Assembly: GCA_016213645.1 (NCBI GenBank)
Contig: JACQZY010000009.1
Span: 1 to 42,108 of the forward strand
Source: Actinomycetota bacterium
GTDB taxonomy: Bacteria > Actinomycetota > Thermoleophilia > Solirubrobacterales > JACPNS01
Direction of reading: 5' to 3'
Length of the DNA: 42,108 nucleotides
Shown: positions 32,821-40,933 of the stretch, one piece after another
Numbering within the stretch: position 1 is the stretch's first letter
How the letters are laid out: every line of letters begins with the position of its first letter
The notes under the pieces: generated by a model
What the model saw: only the letters and a program-made list of their open reading frames with translations
Told to the model about the DNA's origin: nothing
The model's database searches: none
Program-made: the position numbers and the translations under genes

Positions 32821-33743
32821 CCGACCGACCACGCCTTGGGCAGATCCCATACTTGAACAGCCTGCCGTTTCAGGCGGGGCTGCACGCGACCGGGGCGATC
32901 GATCACGTCGAACCGGTCACCGGCACGCCGGTCGAGCTGGCGCGTCTGCTGCACGAAGGCGCGCTGGACATTGCGCCGCTGTCGGCAATCGAGTACCTGC
33001 GCGACGCCGATCGCCATCTGCTTTTGCCAAATCTTGCAATTGGCGCTTGCGGCCCGGTGCGCAGCGTACGGCTGGTCGGGCGTGCGGCGCCCGAAGACCT
33101 GCGCGGCACGGTGGAGATGACGGATGCATCGGCCACCTCGCATGTGCTGCTGAAGATTCTGCTGAAGGAGCTTTGGTCGGCCGATGTTGAATGCACGATC
33201 GGACCGGCAGACTTTCCCGCCGTGCTTGACCGAGCCGAGGCTGCGCTGCTGATCGGCGACGATGCGCTGCGTCTGGATGCTGGACGCCCGCCGACCCTGA
33301 ACTCGCCCGTTCCGCCCATGTCCGATCTGCCTATATCCGCCTCGCGCGTATCCGATCTGCCCTTGACCAGTCTGCACGTGACCGACTTGTCCGAGGCCTG
33401 GCACCGGCTGACCGGCCTGCCGATGGTCTTCGCGGTCTGGGCCGTGCGGCGCGAATACGCGCAAAAGCATCCGCAGGCGGTGGCGCGCGTGGCGGAGGGG
33501 CTGAACGCGTCGCTGGCGTGGAGCTTTGACAACTTGCCCGAGGTGGTGGTCAAGGCTCCGACGGCCGGCCTGCCGGACACGCCCGGATATCTGACCGAGT
33601 ACTTCAACGGTCTTGATTACGGTCTCGGCCGCCACGCGCGCGCTGGCTTGACGGCGTTCGCGGCCCGCGCCCACGCGCACGGTGATCTGGCGCGCGTCCC
33701 TGAGCTGGAGTTCGTACCCGAGACTTTGAAGGCAGCGGCGTAA
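32817..33743 (+). CDS. mqnA: Chorismate dehydratase
   Basis: 308 residues, converting chorismate to 3-[(1-carboxyvinyl)oxy]benzoate, the first step of the futalosine route. A periplasmic-binding-protein-like fold with the family start LGQIPYLNSLPFQ, the GxLDIAPLSAIEYLRD motif and TGLPMVFAVWAVRREY. An unusual insert of about 30 residues (from residue 168) sits before the TGLPMVFA block and consists of three 10-residue units from tandem 30-bp repeats (33318-33407). The insert lies between the two lobes and may simply lengthen a surface loop. The start GTG overlaps the mqnE stop (GTGA). Confidence 0.9.
   Translation: MTDRPRLGQIPYLNSLPFQAGLHATGAIDHVEPVTGTPVELARLLHEGALDIAPLSAIEYLRDADRHLLLPNLAIGACGPVRSVRLVGRAAPEDLRGTVEMTDASATSHVLLKILLKELWSADVECTIGPADFPAVLDRAEAALLIGDDALRLDAGRPPTLNSPVPPMSDLPISASRVSDLPLTSLHVTDLSEAWHRLTGLPMVFAVWAVRREYAQKHPQAVARVAEGLNASLAWSFDNLPEVVVKAPTAGLPDTPGYLTEYFNGLDYGLGRHARAGLTAFAARAHAHGDLARVPELEFVPETLKAAA
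33318..33407 (+). repeat. Three 30-bp in-frame repeats within mqnA
   Basis: Units 33318-33347, 33348-33377 and 33378-33407 encode MSDLPISASR, VSDLPLTSLH and VTDLSEAWHR. The third is the native family sequence leading into the conserved block; the others look like expanded copies. Each keeps a (S/T)DL core. Confidence 0.75.
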
Positions 33744-33745
33744 CG

Positions 33746-34969
33746 ATGACGAACCTGACGCGCACCGTCAGCGACCGGCAAGAGCCGACGCCAATCCCTG
33801 CGCCATCTGCCGCCCCGCCGACACAAACGGACACCATCACCGCCACCAACAAGGCCGCCCGCGACTCCGTAGGCCGCCGCATCCGCCGAGCCGGCCTGGG
33901 CGATCCCGCAGCCGCTCGTGTGCTCGATCGCGTCACCGCAGGCGAGCGAATCGCGCCCGACGAAGCCGTGCTGTTGCTGGAAGGCGCCGACTTCCTGGCG
34001 CTTGGCCGCGCGGCCGACGCGATCCGCCGCAAGCGCTTTGGCGGCCGCGTGACGTATTTGATCGACCGAAACATCAACTACACGAACGTCTGCGTGACGG
34101 CCTGCCGCTTCTGCGCATTCTTCAGACCCACGCACGCCCCCGACGGTTGGACGCTCTCGCACGACGAGTTGCTGGCGCGCGTAGCCGAGACCGAGGCCGC
34201 CGGAGGCACTCAGGTGATGATCCAGGGCGGCCACCATCCCGACCTGGCGATCGATTGGTACGAGGAACTCTTTTCTCGCATCAAGGCCGAGCATCCTGAG
34301 ATCACTGTGCACTCGCTCGGCCCTCCCGAGATCTGCCACATCGCGGAGGTGTCGGGGCTGGACGTGCCCGAGACGCTGTCTCGCCTGGCCGCCGCCGGGC
34401 TGGACTCTCTGCCGGGCGCGGGCGCCGAAATCCTCGTCGATCGCGTGCGCAAGCTGGTCTCTCCGCGCAAGATCGACACCGACACCTGGCTGGGCGTGAT
34501 GGAGGCAGCGCACGAGCAGGGCATTCGCACCACCGGCACGATGATGATGGGCACGGTCGAGACCCCGGCCGAGCGGGTCGAGCACCTTGCGCGGCTGCGT
34601 GACCTGCAGGACAGCGCGGGCGACGGCGCCGGATTTCGCGCGTTCATTCCCTGGACGTATCAGCCGGTCCGCCGCCTCTGGGGCGAGGAATCGTCCGGCT
34701 ACGAATACATGAGACTGCTGGCCGTATCGCGAATCTTTCTCGACAACTTCGATCACATCCAGGGCTCGTGGCTGACGACCGGCGACGATGTTGGTCAGCT
34801 GACGCTGCACTTCGGCGGCGACGACCTGGGCAGCATCATGCTCGAGGAGAACGTCGTGCGCGCAGCCGGCAAAGCGGGCACGCTCGCCAGCGTCGAGCGG
34901 CTCGCGGCGCTGATCCGCGCGGCCGGCTTCACGCCGGCGCAGCGCAACACCGCATATGAGGTGATCTGA
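33746..34969 (+). CDS. mqnC: Cyclic dehypoxanthinylfutalosine synthase
   Basis: 407 residues. A radical SAM enzyme that cyclises dehypoxanthine futalosine to form the naphthoate precursor ring. Motif C116-x3-C120-x2-C123 lies in NYTNVCVTACRFCAFFR. The hallmarks DRNINYTNVC, GGTQVMIQGGHHPDL, HSLGPPEICHIA, LDSLPGAGAEILVDRVR, TTGTMMMGTVET and GSIMLEENVVRAAG are all present. The first 40 residues are a polar extension. It starts 2 bp after the mqnA stop and is followed 20 bp later by the deaminase. MqnD, needed for the next step, is not in the window. Confidence 0.94.
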   Translation: MTNLTRTVSDRQEPTPIPAPSAAPPTQTDTITATNKAARDSVGRRIRRAGLGDPAAARVLDRVTAGERIAPDEAVLLLEGADFLALGRAADAIRRKRFGGRVTYLIDRNINYTNVCVTACRFCAFFRPTHAPDGWTLSHDELLARVAETEAAGGTQVMIQGGHHPDLAIDWYEELFSRIKAEHPEITVHSLGPPEICHIAEVSGLDVPETLSRLAAAGLDSLPGAGAEILVDRVRKLVSPRKIDTDTWLGVMEAAHEQGIRTTGTMMMGTVETPAERVEHLARLRDLQDSAGDGAGFRAFIPWTYQPVRRLWGEESSGYEYMRLLAVSRIFLDNFDHIQGSWLTTGDDVGQLTLHFGGDDLGSIMLEENVVRAAGKAGTLASVERLAALIRAAGFTPAQRNTAYEVI

Positions 34970-34989
34970 CCGCCGCCGGCCGGACGATC

Positions 34990-36027
34990 GTGAACGCGCC
35001 AACCCCACCTGTCGAATCGCGCGACGCGGCGATCGCGCCCAAGATCGAGCTGCACGTCCACCTTGAAGGGACGGTACGCCCGCAGACGTTGTTGGAGATC
35101 GCGCGACGCAACGACCAGCCGTTGCCGGCCGACACGCCGGAGGAGCTGGCCAAGCTCTACGAATTCCGCGACATCGAGCACTTTGTCGCCGTCTGGAAAC
35201 TGACCACCAACGTGCTGCGCACGCGCGAGGACTTCAGCCAGGTCGTACTGGACTACGCCGCCGAAGCCGCCGCCCACGGAGTCGTCTACATGGAGGCGAT
35301 TTTCTCACCGGCAGAGCGCATCGCTCGCGGCGTGGCACCGGAGACGATCTTCGGCGGCTACTGCGAGGGGGCGGCGCGCGCTCACGAGGAGCACGGCGTA
35401 CACGTGCGCTTGAACGTGGATTTGTATCGCGGCCTGCCGATCGAACAGGCCATCGCCACCGCGCGCCACGCCGTGGACTATCGCGACCGCGGCGTGCTGG
35501 GATTCGGGCTTGGCGGAGTGGAGTCTGCCTGTCCGGCTGCGGATTACGCCGAAGCCTTCGCGATCGCCCGCGAAGGTGGCCTGGCCGCCGTGCCGCACGC
35601 CGGCGAAACCGCCGGTGCGGCCTCGGTGCGCGAGGCACTGGACGTGCTGGGCGCGCAACGCATCCGCCACGGCATTCGAGCGATCGAAGACCCGGCGCTG
35701 ATCACCGAGATCGCGGAGCGCGGCATCGTGCTGGACGTCTGCCCGACTTCGAATCTCGCCACCGGCGTCGTGCAGTCGCTCGCCGAGCACCCGCTGCCGC
35801 GCCTGGTTGCCGCCGGTGTGCAGTGCTCGATCTCCACCGACGACCCGGCGATGTTCGGCACGGATATCGCTCGCGAGTGTGAGATCGCGGGGGAGCTGGG
35901 TGTTTCGGCGCGCGCGGCGTTTGAGGCCGGGTTGGCGGGGGCGTTGTGTGAGAAGGAAGTCAAATCAGAACTGCGCGCGGTCGGTGAAGCTGCGGACTGG
36001 CTCCGCTTGAGAAGAGCCGGCCAATAA
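34990..36027 (+). CDS. Adenosine-deaminase-family protein, probable aminodeoxyfutalosine deaminase
   Basis: 345 residues of the adenosine/AMP deaminase superfamily. Zinc and catalytic motifs are seen: HVHLEG (HxH), PHAGET, RHGIRAIEDP, CPTSNLATGVV and STDDPAMFGT. In organisms using MqnE, a deaminase of this family can convert 6-amino-6-deoxyfutalosine to futalosine before MqnB acts. Position as last gene of the menaquinone operon makes that role more likely than purine salvage. This is inference from context; substrate cannot be read from sequence. The GTG start lies 20 bp after mqnC. No terminator hairpin is obvious after the stop; a Phd-like antitoxin with its own promoter follows. Confidence 0.85.
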   Translation: MNAPTPPVESRDAAIAPKIELHVHLEGTVRPQTLLEIARRNDQPLPADTPEELAKLYEFRDIEHFVAVWKLTTNVLRTREDFSQVVLDYAAEAAAHGVVYMEAIFSPAERIARGVAPETIFGGYCEGAARAHEEHGVHVRLNVDLYRGLPIEQAIATARHAVDYRDRGVLGFGLGGVESACPAADYAEAFAIAREGGLAAVPHAGETAGAASVREALDVLGAQRIRHGIRAIEDPALITEIAERGIVLDVCPTSNLATGVVQSLAEHPLPRLVAAGVQCSISTDDPAMFGTDIARECEIAGELGVSARAAFEAGLAGALCEKEVKSELRAVGEAADWLRLRRAGQ

Positions 36028-36079
36028 AGGCTTTTCCGTAAGATGCCGAGAGAAGTATCGGACTTCTGAACTAGTGATG

Positions 36080-36085
36080 TATAAT
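36080..36085 (+). promoter_or_regulatory. -10 box of the Phd-like antitoxin gene, leaderless
   Basis: A perfect TATAAT ends six bases before the ATG at 36092, the same geometry as at dtd and the VapBC operon. The -35 region is poor (no TTGACA-like hexamer 16-18 bp upstream), so this promoter may rely on the -10 or on an activator. Confidence 0.6.
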
Positions 36086-36091
36086 ACTGGA

Positions 36092-36571
36092 ATGGCGACG
36101 GTGGCATACACAGAACACACTCTTTCTGACTTCCTCCGAAAGTCCGGTGACGTGCTCCGTGACGTGGACGAGCGCGCGGTCCTCCTGAGGCGTCGAGATG
36201 GGGCAGATCTGATCCTCCTGCGCGCGGATCACGAGAGTGAGACTCGGGAGACGATTGAGCTTTCCGCCCAGGTGTTGAACTGGCTGTCTCATTCACAGCC
36301 GGAGAATTTCGCCGACGCACTGCTTGAGATATTCCCCTGGACCACGTTTCTTCCCGAGGAAGATCGCAGCGAATTTGCGTCAGATTTCATCCGGACGCTT
36401 CGTGCGTGCGTTTCAATCGGCACTTTCGACGCGCTTCAAGCAGAGATTGCACAGTGGCGCAATACCGCCTACGTGTGGTCGAAGCCAGAACTACTGAGCG
36501 CGCTCCAGGGCGAGGTCGCCGACGATGGGCTCGGCAAGCCAGTTGAATTGCCCGTGCGAGACCAAGCTTGA
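36092..36571 (+). CDS. Phd/YefM-like antitoxin family protein without adjacent partner toxin
   Basis: 159 residues. The N-terminal 50 residues (VAYTEHTLSDFLRKSGDVLRDVDERAVLLRRRDGADLILL) match the Phd-type pattern of a short strand, a helix and a second strand used for DNA binding and dimerisation. The C-terminal part is helical and acidic (PWTTFLPEEDRSEFASDF). No RelE/Doc/ParE-like partner lies next to it: upstream is the menaquinone operon and downstream is a complete Xre/RES pair with its own promoter. It may be an orphan antitoxin or may regulate its neighbour. I chose ATG 36092 because TATAAT ends six bases before it; an upstream ATG at 36074 lies inside the promoter. Confidence 0.65.
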   Translation: MATVAYTEHTLSDFLRKSGDVLRDVDERAVLLRRRDGADLILLRADHESETRETIELSAQVLNWLSHSQPENFADALLEIFPWTTFLPEEDRSEFASDFIRTLRACVSIGTFDALQAEIAQWRNTAYVWSKPELLSALQGEVADDGLGKPVELPVRDQA

Positions 36572-36644
36572 GTAAAAAGGGCGCGCGGAGATCGGAACGG
36601 GGCCTGATATCGAGCCTGAAGTGCTGACTGTCGATATGAATGTG

Positions 36645-36684
36645 TATAATTATGTTTACGCTTATGATTACGATAACTTTCACG
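36645..36684 (+). promoter_or_regulatory. Promoter with 12-bp iterons before the Xre/RES operon
   Basis: A perfect TATAAT (36645-36650) is followed at once by TTATGTTTACG (36650-36660), TTATGATTACG (36662-36672) and a weaker TAACTTTCACG (36674-36684), spaced every 12 bp. Such direct repeats over the start site are likely binding sites for the antitoxin. The -35 element is weak. The leader to the ATG is about 110 bases; the 36572-36765 gap is markedly AT-rich. Confidence 0.5.
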
Positions 36685-36765
36685 TCGAAGTAAATCGCTC
36701 AACACGAGGTTCCAGTCACAACCCACATCAACGGCTTGGGGCATAGCCATGGAAAGGAGCATTCG

Positions 36766-37104
36766 ATGAGTGGTGCAGTTGCAGATCGGCTTGAGGCGAT
36801 TCGCCAACGAGGCGGAATCAAGTCTCGTGACGTCGCGCAGTTGCTCGACACCACTCCTCAGACGGTTTCGAGGTGGCAGACCGGAAAAGCAGAACCGCAG
36901 ACCGACGGTTTGAAGCGATTGCTCTTGCTGGAGTACGTCATCGGAGAGCTAGCCGAGCTTTATGATCCGTCCGACGCGAGAATCTGGCTGTTCTCGCCGC
37001 ATCGTCTTCTCGACGGGGCGACACCCGCTGATCGGATTCAGGAGGGATCGATCGGAGAAGTCCAAGCACTTATCGCGCAGATGCGCGATGGCGCATTCGT
37101 TTAG
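36766..37104 (+). CDS. Xre/MbcA/ParS-type antitoxin
   Basis: 112 residues. An N-terminal helix-turn-helix (RDVAQLLDTTPQTVSRWQTGKAEPQ) is followed by the DUF2384 antitoxin-binding domain, with the family pattern WLFSPHRLLDGATPADRI and a final GxxxEVQALIAQMRDG. This pairs with RES-domain toxins. It blocks the toxin active site and probably represses its own operon through the upstream iterons. AAAGGAG before ATG 36766 fixes the start. The toxin follows after 8 bp. Confidence 0.9.
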   Translation: MSGAVADRLEAIRQRGGIKSRDVAQLLDTTPQTVSRWQTGKAEPQTDGLKRLLLLEYVIGELAELYDPSDARIWLFSPHRLLDGATPADRIQEGSIGEVQALIAQMRDGAFV

Positions 37105-37112
37105 CGGGTCGA

Positions 37113-37652
37113 GTGGTTTACTCGCCGGCGCTACTAGATGCCGTCCAACAGATCGAATGCCGAGCCTGGTCGGGCGCGGCATATCGACACGTGCTCGCGA
37201 ATTTCGCTCCCGACCGACCCAACACACACGGCGCGCGGTGGAATCCGGCAGACGTACCAGCGCTTTACTTGAGTTGTTCGTTCGACGGCGCTGTTGCCGA
37301 AGGCGACCATCTGATCGGATTGCAGTACCCGGCGCCGCGAGTAAAGCGATCGGTATACGAGGTTGAAATTGCGCTCTCAACCATCCTCGACCTGACAGTT
37401 CCAGGAGCACTCGCGACGCTCGGGGTTTCGAATGACGACATCGGGTCCGACGATTTAGCCGCGTGTCAAGCGGCTGGCGGAGCTTGCGCATGGACGGAGG
37501 TTGAAGGAATTTTTGTGCCGTCCGCGAGAAGTACCGCTACGAACCTTGTGGTGTTCACCACGTGGCTAAATCCTGAGTCCGTCGTCGAGCCGGGCGATCC
37601 GACGATCATCTTCGATCCAAGCGTTCACGGCCGCCGCGAAGTCGGCCACTGA
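37113..37652 (+). CDS. RES-domain toxin
   Basis: 179 residues. RES toxins degrade cellular NAD+ (as phosphorylases or ADP-ribosyltransferases) and arrest growth when free of their antitoxin. The characteristic Arg, Glu and Ser are probably R25 (AAYRHVL), E63 (AVAEGDH) and S137 (FVPSARS). GARWNPADVPALYLS matches the family GxRWNxxGxPxxYxS. Start GTG 37113 lies 8 bp after the antitoxin stop. It converges on the ABC permease gene, with only 17 bp between stops. Confidence 0.9.
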   Translation: MVYSPALLDAVQQIECRAWSGAAYRHVLANFAPDRPNTHGARWNPADVPALYLSCSFDGAVAEGDHLIGLQYPAPRVKRSVYEVEIALSTILDLTVPGALATLGVSNDDIGSDDLAACQAAGGACAWTEVEGIFVPSARSTATNLVVFTTWLNPESVVEPGDPTIIFDPSVHGRREVGH

Positions 37653-37669
37653 GCGTTCACCGTCAGGCC

Positions 37670-38521
37670 CTAGCCCCCCGAACGCTCCGCATTCCGCAGC
37701 CCCGACAGCGACCAGCCAAACAGCACCAGCCCGACCACCAGGCACAGCCCAAACGCGATCGCCACTTCGTCGGTCATACCGGCGAGTAGATAGCGCGAGG
37801 CCTCGACCACCTTGGTCAGCGGGTTCACACCCGCGACCGTCTTGACCCAGCCGGAAAGCAGTTCGTAGGGCACGTAGACCGGAGTCAGAAACAGCGCCAT
37901 GAACATCGGCGTCTGCATCAGCGGACCGGCCTGGATCGTGCGAAAGCGAAACGCGATGCCTGATGCAAAGAGCACCGCCAGCATGTTCATCGCCATCGCG
38001 AGTAGAACGATCAGCACAAGGTCGGCGGGGCCGCTGCTCACATTCATGCCGCTCGCCAGTCCGACCACAAACAGCAGAGTCACCACGACGACCGCGCGCA
38101 CCATCGCGGCCACGCTGTACCCGAGGATCATCGAGCTGCGGTGTGGCGTGGCCAGCATCACCCGGCGACTGAAACCGCTCTCGAAATCGCGCGCGATCGA
38201 GAACCCGGCGAAAACGCCGCCGAATGCCGCCGCCTGCACCAGCACGAAACCGAACTGAAACGTCGTGTAGCCGTTTGGATAGTTGAAGCCGGGCACGTGC
38301 TGCACGCGCGAAAGTCCGCCCGCGAACGCGGTGAAGAAGAACAGCGGAAAGAGAATCGCCGGTAAGAGCAGCGCCGGGTTGGTGAAGAAGTTGTGCACGT
38401 TTCGCCAGGCGAGGATGCGCGCAGATTGCAAGAAGCGCGCCGGGCCGCTGACGCGACCGATACCGGCCGATGTGCGGCCGACAGGGCGAACCTGTCCTGT
38501 GCGGTCGTCAACGCCGTTCAT
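37670..38521 (-). CDS. ABC-2 type transporter permease
   Basis: 283 residues. A polar N-terminal segment of about 40 residues is followed by six hydrophobic helices, with the ABC-2 pattern ALLLPAILFPLFFFTAFAG and a central region FSIARDFESGFSRRVMLATP. The last gene of a three-gene exporter operon. ATG 38521 overlaps the upstream permease stop (ATGA), so I prefer it to the longer frame at 38587. With its partner permease it should form a heterodimeric channel. Substrate unknown; the DrrAB-like layout suggests a drug, lipid or polyketide-like compound. Confidence 0.88.
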   Translation of the reverse strand: MNGVDDRTGQVRPVGRTSAGIGRVSGPARFLQSARILAWRNVHNFFTNPALLLPAILFPLFFFTAFAGGLSRVQHVPGFNYPNGYTTFQFGFVLVQAAAFGGVFAGFSIARDFESGFSRRVMLATPHRSSMILGYSVAAMVRAVVVVTLLFVVGLASGMNVSSGPADLVLIVLLAMAMNMLAVLFASGIAFRFRTIQAGPLMQTPMFMALFLTPVYVPYELLSGWVKTVAGVNPLTKVVEASRYLLAGMTDEVAIAFGLCLVVGLVLFGWSLSGLRNAERSGG

Positions 38522-39297
38522 CGGCCAAGCCTCGCGCCGAGCGCGCGCGCCGCGCCGGTCAAAAAGATCGCGGTCAGCGCCGCGCAAACACCAAACGCGA
38601 TCGCGAGCGAACCCCAGTCAAGCGGTCCGATGAACAGCCCGCGGATTCCCTCGATCAGATACGACACAGGGTTGATCGTGGCGATCGTACGAAACCAATC
38701 CTTCTCGATCATCGGCCGCGGAATCGCCATCGACGAAAAGAACATGAACATGAAGAACAGGGGAAACGTGCTTTGCATGACCTCGCTGTCGCCCACGCGC
38801 GCGGCCACGAACATGCCCACGCAACCCAGTGCCAACGCGATCGACCCGGCCAGCAGGATCAGCAGCGGCACTGCCGCCGCGCCCGCGCCGAAGCCGCTGC
38901 CCGCGGCAACGCCCACGACCAGATAGATCGTGCCAAACAAAACGCCCTGCACGATCACGCCGCCGAGTTCGCCCGCGATCAGCGCCGCGCGAGAGATAGG
39001 CGTCAGCGCCATGCGATCCATGAACCCGGTTTCGATGTCGCGCGCCAGGTCGGTGCCCGCGTTGAGCAGCGAAAAAATGCCGCTCTGTATGAACGGCACG
39101 GCCAGCGCGAACGTGAGGTAAGAGTCCGTCGGAAATCCCGGAAGTTTCGTGGCTGCGTCGAGGCCGCTCGCGTTGATCGCCACCAGGAACATCGGAAAGA
39201 TCAGCGCCGGCACGATCTGCGCCGGCCGCCGCATCGTCGAGACCACCGAGCGTCGCGCGATCTCGCGTGCTTGGTCGAAGGCGGACGCGTGGGCCAT
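38518..39297 (-). CDS. ABC-2 type transporter permease
   Basis: 259 residues with six predicted membrane helices and the ABC-2 core (PALIFPMFLVAI, then GTDLARDIETGFMDRMALTPISR, and the C-terminal ATINPVSYLIEGIRG). Paralogous to the neighbouring permease, suggesting an ancient duplication and a heterodimer. It starts at an ATG overlapping the ATPase TGA by one base and ends with ATGA overlap on the second permease, so all three genes are translationally coupled. Confidence 0.9.
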   Translation of the reverse strand: MAHASAFDQAREIARRSVVSTMRRPAQIVPALIFPMFLVAINASGLDAATKLPGFPTDSYLTFALAVPFIQSGIFSLLNAGTDLARDIETGFMDRMALTPISRAALIAGELGGVIVQGVLFGTIYLVVGVAAGSGFGAGAAAVPLLILLAGSIALALGCVGMFVAARVGDSEVMQSTFPLFFMFMFFSSMAIPRPMIEKDWFRTIATINPVSYLIEGIRGLFIGPLDWGSLAIAFGVCAALTAIFLTGAARALGARLGR

Positions 39298-40355
39298 CAG
39301 TGCGAGTGACCCTCGTGGCCGTGGCCGTGGCCGTGCTCGTCTTCGGTCTGATCGCCCGCGCCTTCGAGCTTGCGCCCGGTCTTGGCCAAAAAAACGTCGT
39401 CCAGCGTGGGGGCGTTGACCGAAAGGTTCGCCACCGCCAGACCGGCCGCGTCGAGCGCGCGTACGACGTCGGCCAAGCCGCGGGTTGCGCGCAGGCGTCC
39501 GCTGACCGTTCCGGTGTTTGCGTCGCCGGATACGCCGTAGTGCACGGCGCCGTCCCCGATCTCGCAGTCGCCGCGCAACGCCTCGATCACACGGGCGCGA
39601 TCTTCGGCACGTTCCGGCGTGACTTCCACCGTCGGAAGTCCGATCTCACTCTTCAGCGCGGCGGGTGTGCCCTCGGCGACGATCTTGCCGTCGTCGATGA
39701 TGCCCACGCGGTCGGCGAGTTCGTCGGCTTCTTCGAGGTACTGGGTGGTTAGAAAGATTGTCGTGCCGTCCTCGCGGGCGAGTCGCGCCACCTCTTCCCA
39801 GAGCGCGCTGCGGCTTTGAGGGTCCAGTCCTGTCGTCGGCTCGTCTAAAAACAGAATGCTTGGTCCGTGCACAAGCGACAGCGCCAGATCGAGCCTGCGG
39901 CGCATACCGCCGCTGTAGGTGCCGGCCTTGCGGTCGGCCGCGTCGCTTAGGCCGACGCGTTCGATTAGCTCGTCACCGAGTCGACGCCGGTCGGTCTTTG
40001 GCACGCCCTGCAAAGTGGTCTGTAAGCGCATGTGTTCGCGGGCGGTGAGGTTTGGATCCAGCGCGGCCTCTTGCAACGCGGCGCCGATCGAAGCGCGCAC
40101 CTGCGCACCCTGTCGACTGACGTCGAAACCGCCCACCCAAGCGCGTCCCTCGGTGACCGGCAGCAGCGTCGTCAGCATCAGCACGGCCGTGGACTTGCCG
40201 GCGCCGTTGGGACCGAGAAAGCCGTAGATCTCACCGGTCTCGACGCGCAGGTCGATGCCGTCGACCGCGCGCGGTCCGTTCTTGAATTCTTTGACGAGAC
40301 CTTCGGCGACGATCGCGGCGCCGTTGCCCGGGGCAGTTGTTTCTTGAATGCTCAT
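39297..40355 (-). CDS. ABC transporter ATP-binding protein with His-rich tail
   Basis: 352 residues of the DrrA (daunorubicin-resistance) type. Walker A is GPNGAGKST (48-56), the signature is YSGGMRRR and Walker B is ILFLDEPTTGLDP. A DrrA-type C-terminal domain (about 230-335) ends in SVNAPTLDDVFLAKTG. The last 14 residues contain six histidines alternating with Gly and acidic residues (DEHGHGHGHEGHSH), which could bind Ni, Zn or Co. It powers the two permeases to export a compound. A divergent MarR-type gene 87 bp away probably regulates the operon. Transcription begins near the start codon: the promoter lies 8 bases before ATG 40355. Confidence 0.92.
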   Translation of the reverse strand: MSIQETTAPGNGAAIVAEGLVKEFKNGPRAVDGIDLRVETGEIYGFLGPNGAGKSTAVLMLTTLLPVTEGRAWVGGFDVSRQGAQVRASIGAALQEAALDPNLTAREHMRLQTTLQGVPKTDRRRLGDELIERVGLSDAADRKAGTYSGGMRRRLDLALSLVHGPSILFLDEPTTGLDPQSRSALWEEVARLAREDGTTIFLTTQYLEEADELADRVGIIDDGKIVAEGTPAALKSEIGLPTVEVTPERAEDRARVIEALRGDCEIGDGAVHYGVSGDANTGTVSGRLRATRGLADVVRALDAAGLAVANLSVNAPTLDDVFLAKTGRKLEGAGDQTEDEHGHGHGHEGHSH

Positions 40356-40363
40356 ACGCGTCG

Positions 40364-40392
40364 ATCATACAGCATAAACTTGAAATACTCAA
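40364..40392 (-). promoter_or_regulatory. Promoter of the ABC exporter operon
   Basis: On the minus strand -35 TTGAGT (40392-40387), a 17-bp spacer and -10 TATGAT (40369-40364), with 8 bases to the ATPase ATG. The short distance implies a very short or absent leader; there is no ribosome binding site. The region is AT-rich and lies opposite the MarR gene. Confidence 0.6.
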
Positions 40393-40442
40393 TCATTTAA
40401 TTAGCGTACATTCGAAATATGCCACTAAACTGATTGCACGGC

Positions 40443-40925
40443 ATGTCTTCTCAGCAGCAATCCCAAACCAAACCAGGCGGCAAAACGACAAGCGGCGAGC
40501 CCGGTGTCGCCCGTGCGATCTCCGAGGTTCTATGGCGCTTGGTCATCAGCGACAAGCCACGCGTACCGATGGTCGCCGCGGAGTTTCAGATCTCGCCGCC
40601 GCAGATGCACGTGCTGCGCCTGCTGCACGACAACGACTCAATGACGATGAGCGAGATCGCCGAGAGCCTCTTCTGCGACGCATCCAACGTGACCGCAATC
40701 ATCGACCATCTGGAGGAGCGTGGACTCGCCGAGCGCGGCCCCGACCCGTCCGACCGCCGGGTCCGGCGCATCGCCGTCACCGCCGAAGGCCGCAAGCTTC
40801 AGCGCCGTCTGCTGGATCGGCTGTTTGAGCCGCTGCCGGGCGTGACGGAACTGACGGCGACCGAACAGCGCGAGTTGTTGGACTTGCTGGCGAAAGCCGT
40901 GGACCTGCGCGACGAATCAGATTGA
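40443..40925 (+). CDS. MarR-family transcriptional regulator
   Basis: 160 residues. Winged-helix DNA-binding region about residues 52-105: helix (MSEIAESLFCDASNVTAIIDHLEERGLAER) and wing with DPSDRRVRRIAVTAEG, the MarR signature. An N-terminal polar segment precedes the dimerisation helix. ATG 40443 is chosen over TTG 40434. It is divergent from the exporter operon, so it most likely represses that operon and itself until a toxic ligand binds. I could not identify a clear palindromic operator in the 87-bp gap. Confidence 0.9.
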   Translation: MSSQQQSQTKPGGKTTSGEPGVARAISEVLWRLVISDKPRVPMVAAEFQISPPQMHVLRLLHDNDSMTMSEIAESLFCDASNVTAIIDHLEERGLAERGPDPSDRRVRRIAVTAEGRKLQRRLLDRLFEPLPGVTELTATEQRELLDLLAKAVDLRDESD

Positions 40926-40933
40926 TCTCCATC

